Source of the DNA: an uncultured beta proteobacterium
Lineage (GTDB): Bacteria > Pseudomonadota > Gammaproteobacteria > Burkholderiales > Burkholderiaceae
Direction: 5' to 3'
NCBI GenBank assembly: GCA_903867305.1
Contig: CAIPQU010000079.1
Coordinates: 1-64,000 of the forward strand
Length of the DNA: 64,000 bases
This document shows, piece after piece, positions 1 through 8,403 of this stretch (position 1 is the first letter of the stretch; each line of letters begins with the position of its first letter). The notes below the pieces were generated by a model that saw only the letters and a list, made by a program, of their open reading frames with translations, was not told the origin of the DNA and did not search any database. A program made the position numbers and the translations under genes.

Positions 1-29
1 TCTTTCCCTACACGACGCTCTTCCGATCT
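1..29 (+). other. Illumina adapter remnant at contig end
   Basis: The first 29 bases match, base for base from memory, the 3' part of the Illumina TruSeq universal adapter / read-1 primer, ending in the diagnostic CTTCCGATCT at 20-29. Genomic sequence appears to begin at position 30. This is sequencing adapter retained by the assembly, not biology, and it means the window begins at a true contig end. Confidence 0.97.
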
Positions 30-38
30 ATATAAATA

Positions 39-56
39 TTTTTACATATGTAAAAA
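39..56. promoter_or_regulatory. 18-bp perfect AT-rich palindrome before the first Bug gene
   Basis: TTTTTACAT is followed immediately by its exact reverse complement ATGTAAAAA, giving 18 bp of perfect dyad symmetry ending 7 bases before the start codon at 64. It overlaps the purine-rich ribosome-binding region (AAAAAAGGG at 52-60). It could be a repressor operator or a fold-back linked to the adapter junction. The symmetry is seen directly; the role is inference. Confidence 0.4.
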
Positions 57-63
57 AGGGCAA

Positions 64-1050
64 ATGGGACAATATCGAACAGCTATATCTGCTTGGTTTT
101 TTGTTTTAAGCCTTTGGTTTTTTAACTTTTTTGGTCTTGAGGTTCATGCCCAGAACTACCCTATTCGCCCCATTCACTGGATCGTGCCATGGCCTCCTGG
201 CGGTGGAGCTGATGTAATCGCTAGAATGTTTAGCACCCCCGTATCAGAATCTTTGGGGCAACCCATCTTCATTGATAATAAACCAGGCGCAGGCGGTAAT
301 ATTGGCGCACAATATGCGGTTCACACCACCCCTGATGGATATTCCATTGTTTTTGCTTATTCGGGTACCCACTCTATCAATCGACACATCTATAAAGAAA
401 TGCCCTTTGAAGAAACGGATTTTGTACCCATTATCTTTTTAACATCTGTCCCACAATTACTCGTTGTTAATCCAAGACTACCTGTCACATCTGTCAAAGA
501 ATTGATTGCTTATGCTAGAGAAAATCCCGGAAAATTAAACTTTGGCTCTAGTGGAAACGGCGCTATTAATCACCTCGCAGGACAGCTTTTTGGTTCAATG
601 ACCGGAATTAAATTAGTACATGTCCCTTACAAAGGCGGCGCGCCCGCTGCTGCCGCTGTTTTATCTGGCGAAGTTGATATTTTGTTTGCAGAGCCGTCTA
701 CAGTTTTACAGTTTGTTAACACTGGCAAGTTAAAGGCTTTAGCGACTACTGGGGAAAGAAGATCTGTAAGCTTATCTGATTTACCAACCATCGCGGAAGC
801 CGGTGTAGCAGGCTATGCGGTGACGTCATGGAACGGCATTCTTGCCCCAAAAGGAACTCCAGAGCCCATTATCAGTCGATTAAATAAAGAGTTTAATAAA
901 GTACTCTTAGATAAAGACATGCAATCTCGTTTGTTAAAAGTAGGTTATGAGCCAATTGGCGGACCACCTGAAAATTTCTCCAAGCATATCTCAGCAGAAA
1001 CTATTAAATGGGGTCCCGTGATTAAAGAGTCTGGACTAAAGCTGAACTGA
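64..1050 (+). CDS. Bug/TctC-family periplasmic solute-binding receptor
   Basis: A complete 328-residue substrate-binding protein of the tripartite tricarboxylate transporter receptor (TctC/Bug) family, which binds carboxylates, amino acids or related small anions in the periplasm. A signal peptide occupies residues 1-29 (hydrophobic WFFVLSLWFFNFF core, cleavage after VHA). The family block YPIRPIHWIVPWPPGGGAD follows at once, with NKPGAGGNIG at about 73-82 and PDGYS at 90-94. The ATG at 64 follows AAAAAAGGG. No membrane subunits (TctA/TctB) are nearby, so it is an orphan receptor as is common in Burkholderiales. The ligand cannot be told from sequence. Despite the contig end at position 1, the gene is intact. 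Confidence 0.93.
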   Translation: MGQYRTAISAWFFVLSLWFFNFFGLEVHAQNYPIRPIHWIVPWPPGGGADVIARMFSTPVSESLGQPIFIDNKPGAGGNIGAQYAVHTTPDGYSIVFAYSGTHSINRHIYKEMPFEETDFVPIIFLTSVPQLLVVNPRLPVTSVKELIAYARENPGKLNFGSSGNGAINHLAGQLFGSMTGIKLVHVPYKGGAPAAAAVLSGEVDILFAEPSTVLQFVNTGKLKALATTGERRSVSLSDLPTIAEAGVAGYAVTSWNGILAPKGTPEPIISRLNKEFNKVLLDKDMQSRLLKVGYEPIGGPPENFSKHISAETIKWGPVIKESGLKLN

Positions 1051-1118
1051 TATGAAATGCTCTTTATGAGATCGACATTTATCTGCAAACTGATTAAACG
1101 AATCCAGTGAAAGAAATT

Positions 1119-1136
1119 TAGAAATGGTTATTTCTA
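1119..1136. repeat. 7-bp inverted repeat with 4-base loop
   Basis: TAGAAAT and ATTTCTA flank GGTT between the Bug gene and the unrecognised gene downstream. No U-run follows, so it is a weak terminator candidate at best. It is the only visible structure in this gap. Confidence 0.3.
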
Positions 1137-1184
1137 GAAAAATTGCTTTACTGCATCAATTACACCCTATCATTTGAGCCTGAT

Positions 1185-1661
1185 ATGTCCTACAGAATTC
1201 TCAAAGTACCTGTAGATTGTCAAGAAATAATTGAGTTTATTGATATCTTTAAGCTGCAAACGGCGAAAGACGCATACAGTAGAAACTCCCTTATTCACAC
1301 GAAAGAGCATTGGGGAGACGTATTAACCTACGGTAGTGGCTTCATTGACTCGACCATGGCGATTTCTAAAAATGGAGAGCTTGTTCCCCCATTTCAGCAC
1401 TTCGCCAGCAATAAATTAAAGATCTATATGAACGAAAAAGTCGGTGATTTTGATTTGTATAGTAGGCATTTTTACTCCGAACAAGGATCATATGAAATTG
1501 ATATACGCTACAACATTGGTTCTTTGGCCAATGCTTTTTGGGGAGATTTGAGATTATCTTTAGATGGACACTTTAAGGTTATCAATGCCACTTTTTCTTA
1601 TGACACACGTGAACCTCATCATGAGAAGCTAGACTACTGGATTAAGATGTGTACAAAATAA
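1185..1661 (+). CDS. Hypothetical protein, no recognised family
   Basis: An open frame of 158 residues starting with MSYRILKVPVD. I chose the ATG at 1185 over an upstream in-frame TTG at 1143, because the extra 14 residues (MLYCINYTLSFEPD) look like neither a signal peptide nor a conserved start. I do not recognise the product. It has no signal peptide, membrane segment or known motif; it is aromatic-rich (Tyr, Phe, Trp) and of mixed charge, as in a small soluble globular protein. Possible structural marks are HFASNKLKIYMNE near the middle and a HHEKLDYW segment near the C terminus. It lies alone between the Bug gene and the dehydrogenase, with AT-rich spacers on both sides. Coding status rests on length and normal-looking composition. 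Confidence 0.6.
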   Translation: MSYRILKVPVDCQEIIEFIDIFKLQTAKDAYSRNSLIHTKEHWGDVLTYGSGFIDSTMAISKNGELVPPFQHFASNKLKIYMNEKVGDFDLYSRHFYSEQGSYEIDIRYNIGSLANAFWGDLRLSLDGHFKVINATFSYDTREPHHEKLDYWIKMCTK

Positions 1662-1795
1662 TGTCATGTTGAGTAACTTGATGATGAATGATTTCAAACC
1701 TCAGATAAAGATATTAAAGTCATTCCCATCTGTTTTTTATTGCAAACTTTACATATCCATAATTTACTAAATTTAAATAAAACTCAATATAGTTC

Positions 1796-1824
1796 ATAAT
1801 ATTCAATTAGTAGTTAATAATATT
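1796..1824. repeat. Direct repeat ATAATATT, 21 bp apart
   Basis: ATAATATT occurs at 1796-1803 and 1817-1824, start to start 21 bp (two helical turns), upstream of the quinoprotein gene. The whole 1740-1855 spacer is extremely AT-rich and probably holds that gene's promoter, but no convincing -35/-10 pair stands out. The repeats could be coincidental in such composition. Confidence 0.25.
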
Positions 1825-1861
1825 TCTATCACATAATAAATAATATATAAGGAGCAATGGG

Positions 1862-3526
1862 ATGAAGAAATTTATATTTGCTGGACTTCTCGTTTGTATG
1901 TCTTTGGTTCAGGCACAAACTGCGAATGACCTTTTGAATAGCGGCAAAAATACCGATAATGTCACAAATTTTGGTATGGGTTACGATCTCAAAATGTTTA
2001 GTTCCCTTAAACAAATTAATAAATCAAATATAAAACGCCTTGTTCCCGTGTGGAGCACTAGTGTCAGCAATGATATGGGAGAGCATTCTCAGCCCACTGT
2101 ATATAACGGCGTAATGTATATTGTCAATGGTAATTGGACCTATGCTCTTGATGTTGTAACTGGCAAACAACTTTGGAAAACCCCTGCTCAATATGAACGT
2201 GGTGCATTAAGAGTTGCTGGAGGGGGCGCTTTGATGCGTGGTCCTGCAACGATCTACAACGGAAAACTTTATCGTCAAACCCTAGATGATTATCTTGTTG
2301 CTTTAGATATGAAAACGGGTAAAGAGGTTTGGAAAGAAAAATTTGCTGATTGGCATGAAGGTATCAAAGGTATCATTGCGCCATTAATTGCGAATGGTGT
2401 GTTGGTATCTGGCATGGGGGGTGGTGATAGCACAACCCGAGGTTTTATAGATGGTTACGATCCTGAGACAGGCAAAAGATTATGGCGAACATTTACAATT
2501 CCAGCACCTGGAGAGCCCGGGTCGGAGACGTGGCCAAATGCCAATAAACCAGATGCCTGGAAATATGGTGGTGGCGCAACTTGGCAATATGCCGCATTTG
2601 ATCCAGAACTAGATCTTCTCTATATGGGAACTGGTAACGCCGAGCCCTACAACCCAACTTTTAGAGATGGTGCAGATAGTTTATATACAGCCAGCGTTTT
2701 AGCTATTCGTCCAAAAACAGGTCAAGTTGTTTGGCATTACCAATACGTACCAAATGATAGCTTTGACTATGATGCAACTGCAGAGAGTTTATTGGCAGAT
2801 TTAACGATTAACGGTGAGAAACGTAAAGTTCTGATTAATGGCAATAAAAATGGATTTTTATATGTCATCGATCGTACCAATGGCAAACTAATAGCTGCTA
2901 ATCCATTTGTTAAGGTCAATTGGGCATCACACATCGATCTAAAAACAGGCCGACCTGTACTAACGAATGTTTTGGATAAACTTTTAGCTGGAGAAACTGT
3001 AGATGTTTGGCCTATCAGGGGTACAAATGCCAGTTTATTAGCCTTCAATCCAAAGAAAAATTTAGTTTATGTCAATGCATGGAACCAAGCACGTCGAATG
3101 AAGTACATCAATCAACCGATGGTTTTGGGAGGTGACTATACTCAAATCGAGTCGAAGGGAGTGAATGAGCCTGGAGAGCCTTTGGGGTTTTACAAAGCCA
3201 TTGAACCGGTTTCAGGAAAAACTGTCTGGAGTGAGCCAGTTTATGACTCGTTCGTTTCAGCTGGTATGTTAGCCACTGATGGCGGACTATTATTTACAGG
3301 TAAGCTAACTGGAGAGTTCTTAGCCCTAGATCAAGATAGTGGAAAACAACTTTGGCAATTTAAAACTAGTTCAGGGATTAATGCACCTCCAATTACTTAT
3401 ACCTATAAAGGTATTCAGTATGTGACTGTCATGTCTGGTATTGGTGGGTTTGTACCCCTCAGAATGACTGCAGGTTCTGTCCCTACAGGTGGTTCAGTTT
3501 GGACATTTGCTCTAATGCCTAAATAA
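1862..3526 (+). CDS. PQQ-dependent (quinoprotein) alcohol dehydrogenase family protein
   Basis: A 554-residue periplasmic eight-bladed quinoprotein of the methanol/ethanol dehydrogenase family, without a fused cytochrome domain. A signal peptide spans about 1-18 (cleavage near VQA). Tryptophan-docking blade repeats such as ALDVVTGKQLW, ALDMKTGKEVW and ALDQDSGKQLW recur. By alignment in memory with ExaA, Asn259 (GTGNAEPYN) and the catalytic Asp302 are kept, and Lys329 takes the Arg/Lys site. Asp304 gives the D-Y-D pattern of lanthanide-dependent enzymes, where the calcium enzyme ExaA has Ser. The metal-ligand Glu appears replaced by Asp189. The vicinal Cys-Cys that sits against PQQ is Gly120-Gly121, and no cysteine is visible in the mature protein. 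AAGGAG lies 8 bases before the ATG. The cytochrome gene follows after 2 bases. The substrate is unknown. Confidence 0.9.
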   Translation: MKKFIFAGLLVCMSLVQAQTANDLLNSGKNTDNVTNFGMGYDLKMFSSLKQINKSNIKRLVPVWSTSVSNDMGEHSQPTVYNGVMYIVNGNWTYALDVVTGKQLWKTPAQYERGALRVAGGGALMRGPATIYNGKLYRQTLDDYLVALDMKTGKEVWKEKFADWHEGIKGIIAPLIANGVLVSGMGGGDSTTRGFIDGYDPETGKRLWRTFTIPAPGEPGSETWPNANKPDAWKYGGGATWQYAAFDPELDLLYMGTGNAEPYNPTFRDGADSLYTASVLAIRPKTGQVVWHYQYVPNDSFDYDATAESLLADLTINGEKRKVLINGNKNGFLYVIDRTNGKLIAANPFVKVNWASHIDLKTGRPVLTNVLDKLLAGETVDVWPIRGTNASLLAFNPKKNLVYVNAWNQARRMKYINQPMVLGGDYTQIESKGVNEPGEPLGFYKAIEPVSGKTVWSEPVYDSFVSAGMLATDGGLLFTGKLTGEFLALDQDSGKQLWQFKTSSGINAPPITYTYKGIQYVTVMSGIGGFVPLRMTAGSVPTGGSVWTFALMPK

Positions 3527-3528
3527 AA

Positions 3529-3843
3529 ATGATGTTTAGATTTTGTTTGATAAGTTTGCTGTATTTGTGCTGTGCAAAGCTTTGCTTTGCACAGCCTTTC
3601 CCAGAGGATCAGGTCAATAAAGGCGCAGCTATTTATGCAACTAATTGTTCAAAGTGTCATGGGAACCGTATGGAAAATCCTCAGTGGGCAATTGACTTAA
3701 CCGCTTTTCCTAAAAATCAAAAAATCCGTTTTATGGACTCAGTTACCTACGGAATAAGGGGGATGCCAGCTTGGGAAGATATTTTAAAAACTGAGGAAAT
3801 ACAAGCTCTGTGGACGTATGTCTATACAGGTGGGATAAAGTAG
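3529..3843 (+). CDS. Small class I cytochrome c, probable electron acceptor of the quinoprotein
   Basis: A 104-residue exported monoheme cytochrome c. A signal peptide covers residues 1-21 (cleavage at CFA/Q). The heme motif is C40-S-K-C43-H44 and the likely axial methionine is Met79 in RGMPAW, the standard layout of cytochrome cL/c550-type partners of PQQ dehydrogenases. The gene starts 2 bases after the dehydrogenase stop, with tandem ATG codons at 3529 and 3532 and no clear Shine-Dalgarno, so translation is probably coupled. The signal-peptide codons contain a perfect 11-bp inverted repeat (3570-3594). Pairing with the dehydrogenase rests on gene order and family knowledge. Confidence 0.9.
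   Translation: MMFRFCLISLLYLCCAKLCFAQPFPEDQVNKGAAIYATNCSKCHGNRMENPQWAIDLTAFPKNQKIRFMDSVTYGIRGMPAWEDILKTEEIQALWTYVYTGGIK
3570..3594 (+). repeat. 11-bp perfect hairpin inside the cytochrome c signal-peptide codons
   Basis: CTGTGCAAAGC (3570-3580) and GCTTTGCACAG (3584-3594) are exact reverse complements separated by TTT. The hairpin encodes part of CAKLCFAQ around the signal cleavage site. Its position, about 40 bases into the reading frame, could slow early translation or stabilise the transcript end of the upstream gene. No U-run follows. Confidence 0.6.
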
Positions 3844-3863
3844 CTTAAAAAAACTACTCCCAC
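3830..3863. other. Interrupted inverted repeat spanning the convergent stops of cytochrome c and guaA
   Basis: GTGGG (3830-3834) plus AGTAG (3839-3843) can pair with CTACT (3854-3858) plus CCCAC (3859-3863), with a 4-base bulge and a loop containing seven A residues. The arms are made of the last codons of both convergent genes. It lacks a classic U-tail; it could serve as a structured 3' end for both transcripts. Confidence 0.35.
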
Positions 3864-5461
3864 TCAATCGTAGCAGGTGGTTTACCAGATATATCGTAAA
3901 CAACGCGATTAATACCACGTACTTCATTGATGATGCGGTTCGATACTTTACCTAATAACTCATGCGGTAAATGTGCCCAGTGAGCGGTCATAAAGTCTTG
4001 TGTTTGAACTGCCCTTAAGGCTACAACATATTCATAAGTTCTTCCATCACCCATAACTCCTACCGATTTCACCGGCAAAAATACGGCAAATGCTTGGCTA
4101 GTTAAGTCATACCAAGATTGTTGGGTTGTGGGATCTATAGTGTTTCGTAATTCCTGAATAAAAATATCGTCAGCTCGTTGAAGAAGTTTAGCGAATTCAT
4201 TTTTCACTTCACCTAAAATCCGAACAGCCAATCCGGGCCCTGGGAATGGGTGACGATAAACCATCTCTTTAGGGAGTCCTAATTCAATCCCTAACTGCCT
4301 AACTTCATCTTTGAATAATTCACGAAGTGGCTCTAGTAATTGAAGATGCATATCATCAGGCAGACCACCGACGTTGTGATGACTCTTAATGGTATGTGCG
4401 CCCTTCTTTCCCTTACCAGCAGACTCAATCACATCGGGGTAAATTGTTCCTTGAGCTAACCACTTTGCATTTTTAATTTTTGCGGATTCAGTTTGAAAGA
4501 CTTCGATAAATTCTCGACCAATAATTTTTCGTTTCTGTTCCGGATCTGATACTCCAGCCAAACAACCTAAAAACTTTTCGCTTGCATCCACATGTATTAC
4601 TTTAACGCCAAGATTTTTTGCAAACATTTGCATGACCATTTCGGCTTCATTCAGTCTTAAAAGCCCGTGATCAACGAATACGCACGTCAGTTGCTGACCA
4701 ATCGCTTGGTGTATTAAAGCCGCAGCTACCGATGAATCTACCCCTCCCGATAAGCCTAAAATGACTTCATCTTGCCCTACAGTGTCTCGAATCTTTTGTA
4801 TCGCTTCCTCAATGTAATTACCCATTTCCCAATCAGGAACACATGAGCAAATTTCAATGACAAAGCGCTCTAGCATGGCAATACCTTGAAGCGTATGTGT
4901 CACTTCAGGATGAAACTGCACAGCATAAAATTTTCTCAATTCATCAGCCATCCCTGCAATCGGACATGACTCAGTAGAGGCCATAAGCTTAAAACCATCC
5001 GGCATTACTGTGACTGAGTCACCATGACTCATCCATACCTTTAGCATGCCATGGCCTTCACTCGTTGTGAAGTCGCTAATACTTTCAAAAAGTTTCGTAT
5101 GACCTCGAGCCCTTACTTCGGCATACCCAAATTCTCGAGCTTTTCCTAGGGACTCAGCAGATTGAACTTCCCCACCAAGTTGTTGAGCCATGGTTTGCAT
5201 GCCATAACAAATACCCAGCACGGGAACACCTAACGTAAAAATATTATCTGGTGCTCTAGGAGTATCACCCTCAGTAACAGAGTTAGGGCCACCCGAAAGA
5301 ATGATTCCCTTGAAACCTTCGTGAGTGATCTTTTGCTCAAGCTTTGCAGGTTCAATATCGTAAGGAAAAATCTCAGCTAAAACTTTTAAATCTCGTACAC
5401 GTCGTGCAATGAGTTGAGTGACCTGAGATCCAAAATCGAGTATTAATATTTTATCGTGCAC
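3854..5461 (-). CDS. guaA: GMP synthase (glutamine-hydrolysing)
   Basis: This 535-residue enzyme converts XMP to GMP using ATP and glutamine, the last step of GMP synthesis. The N-terminal class I amidotransferase domain (about 1-200) has nucleophile Cys85 (GICYGMQ) and His184/Glu186 (FHPEV). The ATP-pyrophosphatase P-loop SGGVDSS is at 238-244, and the dimerisation domain ends in the family-typical PPATIEWE. The start codon is GTG at 5461; the usual family start [13 protein letters not shown] fits it exactly. The gene lies 18 bases downstream of guaB in a gua operon and converges on the cytochrome c gene with only 10 bases between stops. Confidence 0.98.
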   Translation of the reverse strand: MHDKILILDFGSQVTQLIARRVRDLKVLAEIFPYDIEPAKLEQKITHEGFKGIILSGGPNSVTEGDTPRAPDNIFTLGVPVLGICYGMQTMAQQLGGEVQSAESLGKAREFGYAEVRARGHTKLFESISDFTTSEGHGMLKVWMSHGDSVTVMPDGFKLMASTESCPIAGMADELRKFYAVQFHPEVTHTLQGIAMLERFVIEICSCVPDWEMGNYIEEAIQKIRDTVGQDEVILGLSGGVDSSVAAALIHQAIGQQLTCVFVDHGLLRLNEAEMVMQMFAKNLGVKVIHVDASEKFLGCLAGVSDPEQKRKIIGREFIEVFQTESAKIKNAKWLAQGTIYPDVIESAGKGKKGAHTIKSHHNVGGLPDDMHLQLLEPLRELFKDEVRQLGIELGLPKEMVYRHPFPGPGLAVRILGEVKNEFAKLLQRADDIFIQELRNTIDPTTQQSWYDLTSQAFAVFLPVKSVGVMGDGRTYEYVVALRAVQTQDFMTAHWAHLPHELLGKVSNRIINEVRGINRVVYDISGKPPATIEWE

Positions 5462-5479
5462 AAATAAATTCTTATTGAA

Positions 5480-6979
<1,500 letters not shown>

Positions 6980-6992
6980 TCATCATGATTAC

Positions 6993-7364
6993 TCATAATT
7001 CTCTAGAGACCTTACGATCTTTACGAATTTTTGCCTTTGTTTTTAATTCAGTATCTTTATTTTGATTGGCTTTTTTTCTTCTGATTTTTTTGGGATCAAT
7101 CAAAATGGGGCAATATAGTTCGATTCGGTCACCATCATAAACTGTATCTTGAGGTCCAAGTGTTACCCCAAAAACGCCAACTTGACCTTTTTTTTGAAAA
7201 ATTGGGTCATCTATGGTTTTGACGAGATTTAGTTGATAAAGTACTTCAAAAAGATGGCAGGTTTTGGTTTCGTTGGAATGAATCCGGTGCTGAGTTAAAA
7301 CGAGTGGCATTTGACGAGCATCACACAACTCTACTGACATCCATGTATTTTGATTACTCTCCAT
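6993..7364 (-). CDS. RnfH-family ubiquitin-like (beta-grasp) protein
   Basis: A small RnfH/UPF0125-family protein, usually found beside ratA as here. Its biochemical role is not settled. The family block reads VGVFGVTLGPQDTVYDGDRIELY followed by CPILIDPKKIRRKKA in separate parts of the C-terminal half, and a highly basic tail follows. The start is uncertain: in-frame ATGs lie at 7388, 7373, 7364 and 7340. I chose 7364, which overlaps the end of ratA and leaves a short leader before the first beta strand (MSVELCDARQ). None has a clear Shine-Dalgarno, suggesting coupling to ratA. Confidence 0.85.
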   Translation of the reverse strand: MESNQNTWMSVELCDARQMPLVLTQHRIHSNETKTCHLFEVLYQLNLVKTIDDPIFQKKGQVGVFGVTLGPQDTVYDGDRIELYCPILIDPKKIRRKKANQNKDTELKTKAKIRKDRKVSREL

Positions 7365-7788
7365 AATGATCATTCGCACGTTTAACAAAACTGTTCACAA
7401 AGGTATTGGCAATCACACTGAAAACGGGTCCGATTAATTTATCTAGGACAAAATTGGAAAATTCATAATGCAATGAAAACTCAATCTTGCAAGCATCCTC
7501 AGCGAGAGGACTAAAAACCCAATGACCTTCAAATGACTTAAATGGACCGGAAACAAAAGTCATATCAATATTTGTGGGAGATTTTTGAATATTTTTGGTA
7601 TGAAAATACTGATTTATCCCTTTAAAGTTGATGTTAATTTTGGCTTCCATGAGTTCTGGAGTAGACTGAAATATCTCTACTCCACCACACCAGGGTAGGA
7701 ATTCAGGGTATTTTTCGACATCTGTGACCAAGTCGAACATTTGCTTCGCCGAGTGCTGAATAAGTAGTGATTTGTGAACGTCTGCCAT
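7354..7788 (-). CDS. ratA: RatA / START-like (polyketide cyclase, COQ10-type) protein
   Basis: A 144-residue single-domain START/Bet v1-like protein of the RatA/Coq10 family. Diagnostic features are the N-terminal VEKYPEFLPWCGG block, the central beta-sheet segment MEAKININFKG, and the C-terminal helix with NTFVNSFVKRANDHYG. Homologues are linked to ubiquinone (Coq10) or to ribosome association in E. coli; which applies here is not decidable from sequence. It is divergent from smpB (82 bases between starts) and overlaps the RnfH gene, the usual arrangement in Proteobacteria. Confidence 0.92.
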   Translation of the reverse strand: MADVHKSLLIQHSAKQMFDLVTDVEKYPEFLPWCGGVEIFQSTPELMEAKININFKGINQYFHTKNIQKSPTNIDMTFVSGPFKSFEGHWVFSPLAEDACKIEFSLHYEFSNFVLDKLIGPVFSVIANTFVNSFVKRANDHYGE

Positions 7789-7870
7789 AATTCTTCCAAT
7801 ATCACTATATTATCAATGATTTAGAAATACTTCTCTTACTTTTAGATGAAGATAAAAATATAATGGATCT

Positions 7871-8320
7871 ATGAGCATTATTGAAAACAAAAAAGCTTTT
7901 TTTGACTATTTTATTGAAGACCGCTTTGAGGCTGGTCTAGTGCTTGAGGGCTGGGAAGTTAAATCCATTCGAGCCGGTAGAAGCAATATTAAAGAAGCTT
8001 ATGTCGTTATTCGCAATGCTGAGCTTTTTTTAATTGGTAGCCATATTAGTCCGTTACCAGAGGCTTCTACCCATATTCATCCAGACCCCATTCGAACGAG
8101 GAAATTATTACTCCATTCCGAACAAATCAATAAACTGATTGGTAAAGCCGAACAAAAAGGATATACCCTGGTCCCTTTGAACCTCCATTACTCGAAAGGT
8201 CGCATTAAATGTGAAATTGGACTAGCGAAGGGTAAAAAACAGTTCGATAAACGAGAAACAGAAAAACAACGCGATTGGGTTCGTGAAAAAGCGCAAATTA
8301 GTCGTGGCAAATATACCTAG
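7871..8320 (+). CDS. smpB: SsrA (tmRNA)-binding protein
   Basis: A 149-residue SmpB, which binds tmRNA and brings it to stalled ribosomes for trans-translation. The oligonucleotide-binding beta-barrel has the family blocks [16 protein letters not shown] and NIKEAYV near the N terminus, then [19 protein letters not shown]. The basic tail [14 protein letters not shown] runs into the decoding centre. Length is normal for beta-proteobacteria. The tmRNA gene itself is not in the window. It is monocistronic, with a hairpin just past its stop codon. Confidence 0.98.
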   Translation: MSIIENKKAFFDYFIEDRFEAGLVLEGWEVKSIRAGRSNIKEAYVVIRNAELFLIGSHISPLPEASTHIHPDPIRTRKLLLHSEQINKLIGKAEQKGYTLVPLNLHYSKGRIKCEIGLAKGKKQFDKRETEKQRDWVREKAQISRGKYT

Positions 8321-8321
8321 T

Positions 8322-8344
8322 AAATGCACCCATGTTGTGCATTT
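8322..8344 (+). terminator. Probable rho-independent terminator of smpB
   Basis: Eight perfect base pairs (AAATGCAC / GTGCATTT) around a 7-base loop begin 2 bases after the smpB stop. The downstream tail is TCATTCT rather than a full U-run, so strength is probably moderate. It separates smpB from the ATP-grasp operon. Confidence 0.6.
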
Positions 8345-8403
8345 TCATTCTAAAAGGTAAATAAAAATATACAAAATCACTAAAAAAGTATTATCTTGTA
8401 GTA

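Noticed and set aside
1143-1184. TTG start extending the hypothetical protein by 14 residues
   Set aside because: No Shine-Dalgarno, no signal-peptide character; the ATG at 1185 is simpler.
1701-1737. CAGAT/ATCTG with a following T-run as a terminator
   Set aside because: Arms are only 5 bp with a loop of about 25 bases, too weak to call.
6993-7788. ratA and the RnfH gene as a toxin-antitoxin module
   Set aside because: The RatAB naming came from E. coli overexpression; the widespread conservation and START fold point to a housekeeping role.
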